A stretch of 64,000 nucleotides of DNA from Pinguiococcus pyrenoidosus. Lineage: Eukaryota; Sar; Pinguiophyceae; Pinguiochrysidales; Pinguiochrysidaceae. Within the stretch, counting starts at the first letter, position 1. Each line of letters opens with the position of its first letter. Below are positions 21,065 to 30,698 of this stretch, piece after piece. The position numbers were made by a program, and so were the translations under genes. Below the pieces are notes generated by a model. It was given only the letters and a program-made list of their open reading frames with translations. It was not told the DNA's origin and did not search any database. The DNA is taken from contig JAAMXY010000052.1 in the NCBI GenBank assembly GCA_019677205.1, positions 1 to 64,000 on the forward strand, read 5' to 3'.

Positions 21065-23227
21065 TTAGAAAGGCAGAATGTCCAGGAATCTCAGGCCCTC
21101 CAAATGGGTGCTCTGCGAGCTCGCGTGCGCATCTGTGCCGTCGTCCTGCGCGTCCATCCCCCCCTGGTCGCCTTTCGGCCGGGGCGACGTTCGTAGTTGC
21201 GTTCGCCGGAGGTTGTTAAGGAAGTCCAGCGCTCCTGCCATGTCGCTGGAGGCTGTCATGGTTTTTACGATGAGGCGCGCTCGCTCCAGCACTGCGTCCC
21301 GATCTCTCTCGCTCTTCGCGCCCCTCGCGAGGGTGACCAGCTTCGCCCCAGCCCGCCGGACTTCGTGCCGCCGCGCAAGGTCGCTCTCGTCCTTTTCCTC
21401 CGGCTGGAAGGCGCGAAACTTCTTCCGAGTCTGCTTCAGGACCTTCGACTCCACTGATTTATGATTCTGATACTGAAACTGCTTCTTCAAATGCGGCGGA
21501 AGCTGACTATACACAAGCTTGGAAGCTGACACCGGCGGCGTGCAGCCTGTCCAAGGGAACCGCAGCAAGATGAGAGAGCCAACCACGCACGCTCGCCGCG
21601 ACCACGCACGCACGCGGCGACCGCGACGCAAAGACAAGTCGCCACGCACCTGGCATCGTCCTGGCTGCCAGCAGTGTCTCCTGTGCGGCCGCTATGTCCC
21701 CAGCAGACGCGTAGCACTTCGCAAGCGTAACGAACGTCATCGCAGTAGGTCGCGGGGGGAACTCCTCAGGATCTGCAACGCCGGTACGCGTCAATCAGGC
21801 ACTTCAGGCTTGCAAGCTTCTTCGGGCCGAGTTAGCGCTTGATACCTTGGAGCAGCCCCCGCTCCGACCGATCCAATTGAATGGCCACGTCCGTTCCCTG
21901 GATGCCCTTCGACTCCAGGTAGCTCTTCCAATTCGCACAGAGCTCGTCATGGAACGACTGCGCCTTCTCTATGGCGTTGCACGAAGACAAGGCCCGTATG
22001 ATCGCCTGAGAGAAGGTAAAAGGTGGAAAAGGTAAGCGTCCAACGAAGGCTGCACCGAAAACAAGCTGCCGACGCCGGAGCCGAAGAGAGCGAAGGCGGA
22101 AGGCCGCCTCACCTGCAGAATCGGGTCCGTCTTCTTCAGCCCGTCGCGCTCTATCTCGGTGAGCACATGCTGCACTAGCGTCAAGCTCCGCATCTTGCCG
22201 GCGGTGGTGAGGAGGCTGTGATACGTGTGAGCCGTCGGGGCCAACCCCCTTTGGCGCGCGCGGTACAGGAACTCCAAGCTCTTCTTCATGTCACCTTTCT
22301 TCCCGTATGCGGCGACGAAGAGACTGTATGACACAATGCAGGGAATCTCTGCGAATGCGAGATCGGGGCAGCGTGAGGGCAGCTGCGTGCGCGGCCGAAG
22401 CGGAGGCGGTCCACCACGTACGCACCTTGGTCGGTCGTGTAGCCTTCCTCGAGATGCCGCAGAATCAGCTCTGCCCTGCCGAATTCCTTGGCCGTGAGAT
22501 AGGACATGATCAGGGAGTTGTAGGTGGTCTGGCTCGGCATGATGTTCGCCTTCTGAAGCTCGCTGAGCAGCATCTGCGCTGACTTGTAGTCGCCCGCTTT
22601 GGCCGCGCCGTCCATGAGGCCATTGAAGACCACCAGGTTCGGCTCCACGCCGTCCTCGAGCATCTCGCGGTACAGCTCCAGCGCCTGCTCCATCCGGCCA
22701 TTCCGAGACAGCGCGAAGGTCACGGTGGCAAAGCACCACACGTCCGGCTCCAAGCCATGCTCCGTCCGCAGCGCCCGGAAGTGGCGCAGCGCTTCGTCCG
22801 GTTGCCCAATGGTCCCGAAACCGTGAATGAGGCTGCTGGCGATCACCGAGGAAAAGTTTAGGCCCGACGCCGCGTGAAAGCGCATCGCCAGCTCCTCGGC
22901 GGCCTGGACTCTCCGGCTGCGGCACAGCCCGTCCACCACGAGGCTTAAGCACTTGCGCAGCGCGCCGGGAGAGCAGTCCTCCGAGCGCAGCCCTCGCCAC
23001 AGCGACGCCACCGCCGACTCCAGACGCTTCTTGCGCACGTGGTACGCGACGTCTCGGGACAGGTGCTGGTCGCTCTGGCGCTCGAAGGGCTCGTAGCTCT
23101 TCGAAGAGCCCAGCTCCCCGAAGGCGCGCCGGTACAGAGCCGGCCCGCGCGCGCCGCTGCGCGCCCGCGGCAGGGCGCGGGTTGGACAGAGAAGGACGAA
23201 AGAGAGAATGCGAAGAAGAACCTTCAT
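21065..23227 (-). CDS. Pentatricopeptide repeat (PPR) protein, probably plastid
   Basis: Organelle RNA-binding protein, 593 residues. Five exons in transcript order: 23227–22426, 22348–22113, 22005–21846, 21772–21650, 21525–21065; introns of 77, 107, 73 and 124 nt keep frame. ATG 23227 gives MKVLLRILSFVLLCPTRA, a signal-peptide-like start followed by an Arg/Ala-rich region, as in bipartite plastid presequences; an in-frame ATG at 23320 would hide it. At least seven tandem 35-residue helical pairs follow, for example a DVWCFATVTFALSRNGRMEQ unit, then units ending PNLVVFNGLM and PSQTTYNSLIM. The C-terminal 150 residues are basic and non-repeat. No SMR or DYW domain is seen. The RNA target is unknown. 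Confidence 0.88.
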
Positions 23228-23619
23228 CGCGGCGATGCGCAGCGGCGCCGCGAAGCGCCGAAAACGCGGCGCAAAAATGACGAAGTGGTCTCTCGCGGAC
23301 AGAGACGGTGTCCAGGACACATTCTGGAGTCTGTCCTTTTGTTGCTGCGACAGACAGATTCGAGCTCCGCGCGCTTCCGTCTGTCCCGGGGTGGCTTGGG
23401 ACGGATGGACGCGCCGAGGACATTCTTAAGATGGTGCTTTTCGAGCTGGAAAGAAGAGGCGCCGACGTCGTCTTCGGAAAAATCCAATAGTTCAAAATAG
23501 TAAATATCACTGCGTACCTCAATTTATTAGAGTCCGAACTGATTCAAACGGTTACATGAGATCGCTCGGCCGGCTCGTCATTGCTTGCTGCGGCTTGGTG
23601 CCTCAGCCCGCCACAGAAC
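23228..23619. promoter_or_regulatory. Bidirectional promoter region between PPR and ABC genes
   Basis: 392 bp separate the two divergent start codons. An AT-rich patch at 23486–23535 stands out against the GC-rich flanks. No gene is seen. Confidence 0.4.
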
Positions 23620-26073
23620 ATGGCCATGCGCCCCGCCTCGTTGCGCCTGCTTTGTTATCGCCATGGGCGGTTGGTGCTCGCCAGGCAGCCGCTAGGGCCT
23701 GCCTGTTTTCGGCGTCTGTCCTCCACGGCGCCGCTTCGGGAACGAGACGACGACGAAATCCCTTCGGCCAAGGAGGCCAGGCCGGGTCTGCGACGCCTCT
23801 TGGGCCTCGCTTGGCCAGACTCGCTGCTGCTGACAGGTACGTCGCGCCAGCAGGCCCCTGCAAGGTTGTGGCTCTGCAGAGTCCCTCCGCTCAGCCGCAG
23901 GGTTCCCCCAGGAGCGGGAGCTTCCTTGCTGGTGTCCTCGGGGATATCCCTGTCCATTCCGCTGCTCTTTGGGCAGGTCATGGACGTGGCGTTGGCAGGA
24001 GACGTGGATCCGGAAATGGTGCCGGTGAGGAAAAGGCAGCAAAGGAAGGCTGGAAAGCGGTGGCCAGGCCCCGATGGTGACGTTTCTTGGATGGGACGCA
24101 GATGGCAGCTGCCGGGTTGATGACCCTACTGGCAAGCCAGTCGGTCTTGGTGGCGCTGAGGCAGGCGCTTCTGAGCGTGGCGGGGGAGCGAGTGAGCTAT
24201 CGCCTACGAAGACGCCTCTACGCTGCGCTGCTGATGCAGCCGCTGTCCTTCTTGGAGACAAACGGCTCCGGCGAGGCGCTGTCAAGGCTGCAGGCGGATG
24301 CAAATGCCGCCCGAGGCGCCGTCACGACCTCTGCAACGACGGTGAGTGAGTGGAATTCGGGGGGGGGGGAAGCTTTTCGCTCCTGGCGGACCAGGTGCCG
24401 ACGAATCCTGAAGAGCTGAAGAGCTGAAGAGTCCGATATCCACAGGGTCTTCGAGCCTTGGTGCTCTCAGTAGGCGGCGTTGCCTTCCTCACCTACTTGT
24501 CGCCTTCACTGGCCGGGGCGACCCTCATCTTGATTCCTCCCGTCGCGGTGGGCGGCCGCATGTTCGGCAGGCGCATCAAGGCAGCTCAGAAGGAAGTTCA
24601 GAATCGGTTGGCCGAGGCCAACGCCGCCTCCGAGTGGGCCCTCGGGTCGTTGCGGGGGACCCGCGCCCTGGGCTGCGAACGCATCGAGGAGGAGAAGTAC
24701 GCGCAGAAGCTGGCCTCGGCATTTCGGGCGGGCACGGGAGTGTGGCTGCAGCAGGCGGTCTTTGAAGGCGGCCTCAGCCTAGCGGCGAACGCCACCGTGG
24801 TGATTGTCCTCGGCCTCGGCTCCCAGCAAGTCATCGAGGGCACGATGACGGCTGGTGAGCTCACCTCGTTTCTGCTGTATAGCGCCAACGTAGGCTTTGC
24901 GATTGGGAACCTTAGTAAGTTTCGGATACCGCATACCGCGTACCGCATGCTGTCGCCCCGGTAGGCCGACCGGCAGCTAATCAGATGGGCACGATAGGTA
25001 CTGTCTATGCGGACGTTATGAAGGCGGCTGGCGCGACGTCACGGATTTTTGAGATCATTGATAGTAAGCCAGATCCGACGGCGACTCCGATCTACGAGAC
25101 GGAGCGCCTCATCGACACAAGCAGACCTGCTGGGGAGAAGTCAGCCGGCTTCCTCTTCGAGTCCCTTCGAACGCCTCCCGTGCTGAACTCGCTGCTAAGA
25201 TCCGTTCCAATGGAGGCCGATGGAGCATCTGAGCGCGTCTTCACGGCCGAGGCGGTCCCTGCGGATGACAGCCACCTGGCTGGCTTCAGCACGGGGCTGG
25301 TGGCCGCAAGCGACGAGGCCTTCATTGATTTTGATCGGGTGTACTTCCGCTACTCCAACCGGAAGGGCTCCCCCATTCTCGAGAACCTGAGTCTCCAAGT
25401 GCCGAAGGGGGGCTTCATCTCCGTCTGTGGCACCAGCGGGTCGGGGAAGAGCACCATCGCGTCTTTGCTGCTCCGCCTCTACGATCCTGACTACGGAGAA
25501 GTCCGCATAGGGGGCAAGCCGCTGCGGGAGATGGACACGAAGACGCTTCGGCGCCATGTGGTTCTCGTGCCGCAGGACACGTCTCTTTTCAGTGGGACGA
25601 TACTAGAAAACATTGTGTATGGCCTGTCGGATGTTGACGACGAGAGGTTCAAGCTGGCATCGTCCATCGCAGGAGTCGACGCGTTCTCGTCCTCCAGGAC
25701 GTCCTTCCCCGACGGCGTTGACACCAAGGTGGGCGACAGAGGATCGCAGCTGAGCGGAGGGCAGCGGCAGAGGATAGCCCTGGCGCGCGCAGTCCTGAGG
25801 ATGCCGTCCGTGCTGGTTCTGGACGAGGCCACCGCTGCGTTAGATTTGTGGAGCGAGCGGATCGTCCTCCAGGGCCTCAAGCAGCTGCAAGAGCAGGGGA
25901 CGACGATCGTGTCCATCGCGCATCGGCCTACCACTATCCAAGCTGCTGATAGCGTCGTCGTGCTGGACGAGGGAAGCGTCGCGCAGAGAGGCTCGTTCGA
26001 GGAGCTGAAAGATGCCGAGGGGCCACTCAATCGGCTCCTGAAAGACCCCCGCCTCCGTTCCCGCCTGCGATAA
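23620..26073 (+). CDS. Mitochondrial ABCB-type half-transporter
   Basis: ATP-driven exporter half-molecule (one membrane domain plus one ATPase domain), 711 residues, expected to dimerise. Exons: 23620–23836, 23912–24024, 24102–24341, 24446–24914, 24977–26073; introns 62–104 nt. ATG 23620 starts an Arg/Leu/Ser-rich presequence (to about residue 45) typical of mitochondrial import. The membrane domain includes the SIPLLFGQVMD helix and the GERVSYRLRRRLYAALL intracellular loop typical of ABCB8/ABCB10-like proteins. The nucleotide-binding domain has Walker A GTSGSGKST (about 498–506), signature LSGGQRQRIALARA, Walker B VLVLDEATAALD and the H-loop His in SIAHRPT. A non-conserved insert of about 60 residues separates the two domains. 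The substrate is not determinable. Confidence 0.92.
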
Positions 26074-26193
26074 CTCACGCGGTGATAGCTGCTTGTCTAG
26101 CGGCTTGCTTGCCAGGACTTTGTTCTACCGGAGTGTGCCCCAGCGCAAGCGTACTGAAAGCAGGAAACGCATAGAGAAAAGGCCGTCCCTTCC

Positions 26194-26740
26194 TTACGCT
26201 TTCGGCGGTGTTTCCTCGGGTGTTGCCTGAGGCTCTTCGGCCGCTTCGGCCACTTCCTCTTCTGCCTCGTCCTGCTCTCGTCCGTACACCTAGTGGCATT
26301 CCGTGAGCGGGCGTCAGGCGCCTTTTTCCCACGAGATGCGCAGAGCGCGGCGACGAACTCACCTCCACGTAGTCGAACTTGGGAAGGAACTGGTTGAGCC
26401 ACGGCAGCGGATCTTCCCTCTCCTCGATGCGCATGCCTCGGCGGCTGTAGAACGGGTTGTCTTGCCTCTCCGCGCTCAGGAATTTGCCCAGTCCGCTCTC
26501 TCCAGAGACTAGGGAGTACACCAGAGCGCCCGACGCACCGACCAGCGCAAAGGTCGCAGCGCCAAACGCGACGATGGAGAAGGGGTCGTTCGAAAGCGAC
26601 ATCTCAAGCGGCTTTGGACCGCGCACGTCTCGCTGCGGCACCGCCAGAGCTCTCGGGGACGCTGCAGAGCGATGGACGCGGAAGGCAGAAGCGAGGATCG
26701 GGAGCGACAACGCAACCGCGAGGCGCAAAGGGACCTTCAT
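26194..26740 (-). CDS. Plastid-targeted small membrane protein, function unknown
   Basis: 157 residues from exons 26740–26363 and 26289–26194 (73-nt intron, GTGAGT donor, CACTAG acceptor, phase 0). The N-terminus MKVPLRLAVALSLPILASAF is a signal peptide ending in the ASA-F cleavage motif that marks bipartite plastid targeting in heterokont algae and cryptophytes; a transit-like Ser/Arg/Ala region follows. The mature part has one or two hydrophobic segments (FSIVAFGAATFALVGASGAL), a conserved-looking NPFYSRRGMRIEEREDPLPW stretch, and an acidic Glu/Ala/Pro C-terminal tail. I do not recognise the family; a thylakoid or envelope location is inferred. Confidence 0.75.
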
Positions 26741-27161
26741 GGTCGCGAGGAAGATGCCGGATCGACGGAAAGATCCTGGCGGAATCCTGTACTGGTGCAC
26801 CACAGATGCGCAGAGCTGATCGCCACTTCCCAAGGTAGTCACGAGCTCTTGCGTTCGTACGAGCTCTCCTTTTTGGGTGCCGACGCGAGCCGATGTGGCA
26901 CGCAGCTTGGGCATGTGACAGATGGAGAAAGGAAGTGTGGCTCCGGCGCCAACAGGTGTTTCGAACGTTGTGAGAATGAATCATGCAAGGTGGCTTCTCT
27001 GTCTTGCACGCGAGCAGAGCTTCTTCTGGGCGCGCCTTTCGCTTTCGGTCCCCAAAGCCTCGTGACGCTGCAGCCTGCGACGATCGCGACTCCGTCCCCC
27101 ATTCTCTCTCGCCATCCCGCTCAACTCCCCCCCAATCACTCAAATGCTTTGCCGTCGTCCA
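26741..27161. other. Intergenic region between two minus-strand genes
   Basis: Probable promoter of the plastid-targeted protein and 3' UTR of the Cys-rich protein. Open frames here are shadows without domain content. Confidence 0.45.
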
Positions 27162-27818
27162 TCAGTCACCTCCTCCGGGTCGTAGGAAGACGCTGGCCGC
27201 ACAGGAGAGCAGGATCACTGCGCCCAGGCCCAGCGCACTGCTCTTGATGCTGCTGGCGGCAGAGCAGGAGCCGGGGCCTCTTTGGCTGATCGTCTGGAGG
27301 TTGTACTCATTGCGGAAGCACATGAAGTCCGTGAGGTCGCAGTTCCACACGCCGCACCTCTCCAGCTCAGCACAGAGCAAGAAGCCACTGCTTCTCCGGC
27401 AAAAATCATGCTGCGAGAGCGGATCAAAGTGCGGATCGTCTTCCTTGGTGGACAGCTCCGCGCACTCGCAGCCGCTCTCTCGCATGGCCTCGAGGTGCAA
27501 CTCGTCCGAGAGAAGGCACGTGTCGCCGCACATCACATCGTAGATATACCGGTCGTCCACAGGGCCTCTCTTGCCAGCCTCGCGCGTGACAAGATTGGCC
27601 ATTTCCATCCGGCAGCGTCGCGAGGCGAGTGCCATGGTCACTTCTTTGCTGAGGCGCTGTCCGTGCAGCGGAAAGTCCACGAAAACCTGGCCATGAGCAC
27701 TCGACTCCCCCTTCCACACATCGTATCTGGAGAGATTACACACCGCGCCGAAGGGCACTTGTGCCGAAACGCTGCGGACGAGGCTGAGAAGCGCAAAGAT
27801 CCGGAGGAACCGTTGCAT
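27162..27818 (-). CDS. Cys-rich secreted or surface protein with C-terminal membrane segment
   Basis: Intronless, 218 residues. ATG 27818 gives MQRFLRIFALLSLVRSVSAQ, a clear signal peptide; the frame itself opens at a GTG 12 nt earlier. The luminal part holds twelve cysteines, including MCGDTC, SGCEC and a CGVWNC...MC cluster, an even number fitting six disulfides. A hydrophobic C-terminal segment (ALGLGAVILLSCAASVFL) followed by a few residues could be a membrane anchor or a GPI-attachment signal. I recognise no family. Confidence 0.7.
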   Translation of the reverse strand: MQRFLRIFALLSLVRSVSAQVPFGAVCNLSRYDVWKGESSAHGQVFVDFPLHGQRLSKEVTMALASRRCRMEMANLVTREAGKRGPVDDRYIYDVMCGDTCLLSDELHLEAMRESGCECAELSTKEDDPHFDPLSQHDFCRRSSGFLLCAELERCGVWNCDLTDFMCFRNEYNLQTISQRGPGSCSAASSIKSSALGLGAVILLSCAASVFLRPGGGD

Positions 27819-28231
27819 CTTCGCAATCACGACGGGAGAGTGCAGGTCCGAGCGCCAAAGACAAGGAACCTAGCATGCTCACAGTGCATCATGTTGAGAT
27901 GGCGGCGGCGCACGAAGTGGCGAACGGTGATTTGCAGCGCCTGGTCTTTTCGCGCCTTCTTCGCGCGCCCTCTCTCTCTTGCCACCAACCACGCAAAGTC
28001 AGCTGATCGTATGCAATGTAGATGCCTAATATCATTTTGCGACGTACGATGTTTTTTTACTTCAAAATTTATTCAATATCAGTTTAGAGTATGATACGTC
28101 TCGATCTTGAACGTGCAGTTTCGCGGGCGCGACCCAGCCGTCCATCCAGAGCTTTGCGCCTTCTTTGTGAGCCGTTTACGCCTTCAGCCTCCGAAGAGAC
28201 GCGGCGCGTCCTCGGAGAAGGCCAAGAAGAA
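27819..28231. promoter_or_regulatory. Divergent intergenic region with AT-rich island
   Basis: AT-rich between about 28020 and 28090 in otherwise GC-rich DNA. It precedes the splicing-factor gene. An in-frame ATG at 28091 lies at its edge and is an alternative start for that gene. Confidence 0.4.
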
Positions 28232-30538
28232 ATGTCGCACACGGCTGCGCAGTCCTGGGGAGACCTCCCGGTGAAGGCCACCGCGGTGGGAATCGTGGGA
28301 GATCAGGGAGCCTCCTTCACAGTTTACGAAAAGAACTGGTGAGTAGTAGTGTGTGGCGCGATTTGCTAAGCGCGGCGCGAAGTGCGAGAGGCTGTGCCAA
28401 GGCAGTCGTGCGTAGTTAAGTCCCAGCAAAATCTCGAAACTCATGTGGAAGCGAAGAAGCGCGCCGACTTCAAAAGCTGAGGAGTGCGGTCTTTGGGGAT
28501 CCAACTCAAAGTTGTCTCCGCTTACGCGTCGTGAACCCACAGGATCTGCAAGTCGTGCGGTGCGGAGAACCATGCGAGGAGAAAGCGATGCGTGCGCTGC
28601 AAGGCGGCGAAGCCACAGGACGCTGACTCCCAGAACTTGGTCGTGACGCCGGAGCTGTCCAAGTTCCTTCAGGACGGCTCGCTGGAGTGGAAGGAGGTCA
28701 TGGACCCCAAGAGCAACCAGCTGTACTACTACAACACCAAGACCGGGGCAAGCCAGTGGGAGAGACCAAAGGAGCTTGGCGCGACGCCGATGGCCTCCGG
28801 CTGGTTTGGCCGCGGCACCACCGACCCGAGTGCCGTCTCCATCGCAAGCCTCAACGCCAGATGGATGCAGCGTCCGGCGCGGGTGCAGGTGCAGATGGGC
28901 AGCAAGGTCAAGTACAACATGGAGGGCAACCAAGAGTACAACATTTGGTACGTTTGCGTCACACGAATCGCCAGCGCAGCGGGGGGGGGGCTGATTGGAG
29001 CGCCAACGTCGTTTAGGTATGGGAAGTACATTGGGGAGAATTGGCACCAGGGGAAGAACAACGAGCCAGCGGAGTCTCGGTGCGATCCCGAGAAGGACGC
29101 GGGATACACCAAGGCCAAGGCGCAAGGGCGGAGTGGATTGTTTTGCATCCATTTCGCACGAGGGTTCTGCGGCAAGGGCAGCAACTGCTCGTACCTGCAC
29201 CGGCTTCCTGAGCTCGAAGATGAAGTGCGCATCGGGGACATGCATGACATCTTCGGCCGGGAGAGGCATCGGGATCACAGGGAAGACATGGACGGAGTGG
29301 GGAGCTTTGATAATCCGTGTCGGACGCTCTACGTAGCCGGCATCAACAAGATGTCGTACAAGAGCCCCGAGGAGATCGAGAAGAGCGTTAGGAAGCACTT
29401 TGAGGTGTGGGGAGAGGTATGCTGGTCAGCAGGCCCCTCCAGGCTGGATGATCGCGAGCTCATGACAACGCTGCACCCCTCAGGTGGAACACATCAACGT
29501 AGTGGCAAGGATAAGCACTGCATTCGTGCGCTACCGCGTCCGTGCAGCGGCGGAGTTCGCCAAGGAGGCGATGAGAAATCAGGCGCTGGAAGCGAATGAG
29601 GTATGCCGTGCCCTTACTCTGCACCAGCCCAAACCTCGTCGCCGCTTATGTCTACTCTGTAACCAGGTATTGAACGTTCGCTGGGCTCGCGACGATCCAA
29701 ACCCAGTCGCACAAGAAGCTATCCGGTAAATGGAAAGCGTGCATCGCGCGTTCGTGGGCGAGCAGGTAGGCTAACGGCATCTGTTCTTGGTTTCGTTTCG
29801 TTTCCAGCCGTGCGAACATGGACGCAGCCGTGTCGATGCTGGAAGCGCGGGGAGTGAACATGCAAGCACCGGAGAATCCCAACTTGGAGGTGAGCTTCTA
29901 AGCAAAGCGCTTCCCTCGAGTCTGCCTGCCTTTTTGCTGGTCTTCTCAGCTCGTGGCCACCCAAGGTGCCGGACGACTACACAGCACCGGCGGCGAAGCG
30001 GCAAAGGATCGGGGATGTGGAGCTTCCCGCTGAGTACCTTTATCCCGACACGGAGGGTCAATTCAAGGAAGCAAAGACGGCCGAGGATGGAGCGCCTGTC
30101 AGCAAGAGCAACGCCTCCGGCGCGGAAGGAAGCGGGAAGGAAGCTTCGGCTGAGTGGGAAGAAGTGTTTGATGCGACCTATCAGCGAAACTACTACTACA
30201 ACCACGCCACTGGGGAGTCTTCGTGGACGGATCCGCGGGCAGGGGTGAAAGCCTCGGATGGAGCCGCGGAGGAGACGAAGGTGGTCGAGGTATCGGCTCC
30301 CGAATCGGCAGAGTCCTCCGCTAAGCAGAGTGCCCAAGCCGGACCAGAGCCCTCCACCGCGACTGGACCCTCCATGGCGGAGCAGGATGCTGGGGTTCTT
30401 CCGGAGCCGTGGCAGGAGGTTTTTGATCCGTCGTATCAGCGCAACTACTACTATAATCCGCAGACGCAGACGAGCACGTGGGAGCGCCCCGTTGCGGAAG
30501 CGAGCAATGCAGAAGCACAAGCGAAAGCCGAGAGCTAG
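28232..30538 (+). CDS. Cwc2/RBM22-type pre-mRNA splicing factor with RanBP2 zinc finger and three WW domains
   Basis: Spliceosome NTC-related factor that contacts U6 and pre-mRNA near the active site, 580 residues. Exons: 28232–28338, 28543–28947, 29017–29416, 29484–29600, 29667–29725, 29808–29889, 29966–30538. Residues about 35–60 form a RanBP2-type zinc finger (W-x-C-x2-C ... N ... C-x2-C) that appears only when exon 1 is spliced to exon 2. A WW domain follows (about 84–113). The Cwc2 core comes next: Torus region (RPAR...NIWYGKY), CCCH finger C-x7-C-x5-C-x3-H (about 210–235), the conserved FGRERHRDHREDMDGVGSF linker, and an RRM (about 273–355, LYVAGI and NVRWARDDPNP). Two further WW domains lie at about 452–483 and 537–566. 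ATG 28091 would add 47 residues. The last acceptor (29965) lies 16 nt after a stronger-looking CAG that would break frame. Confidence 0.88.
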
Positions 30539-30698
30539 AGAGGCCGATCGCTGCGGACAACTTCGGTAAAAGTGTACGAATGACGAGACTCCGTCAGCGC
30601 AAACCGGACTTACTGATCTAGTGTGTTGTTGTTATTGATCTAGTATGTTGTTGATCTAGCGTTAGGACAACCAACCCTTCACGCAGGTATCGCCTGTA
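30539..30698. other. Short convergent intergenic region
   Basis: 160 bp containing three imperfect TGATCTAGTRTGTTGTTG-like units at 30613–30660; probably overlapping 3' UTRs. Confidence 0.5.
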
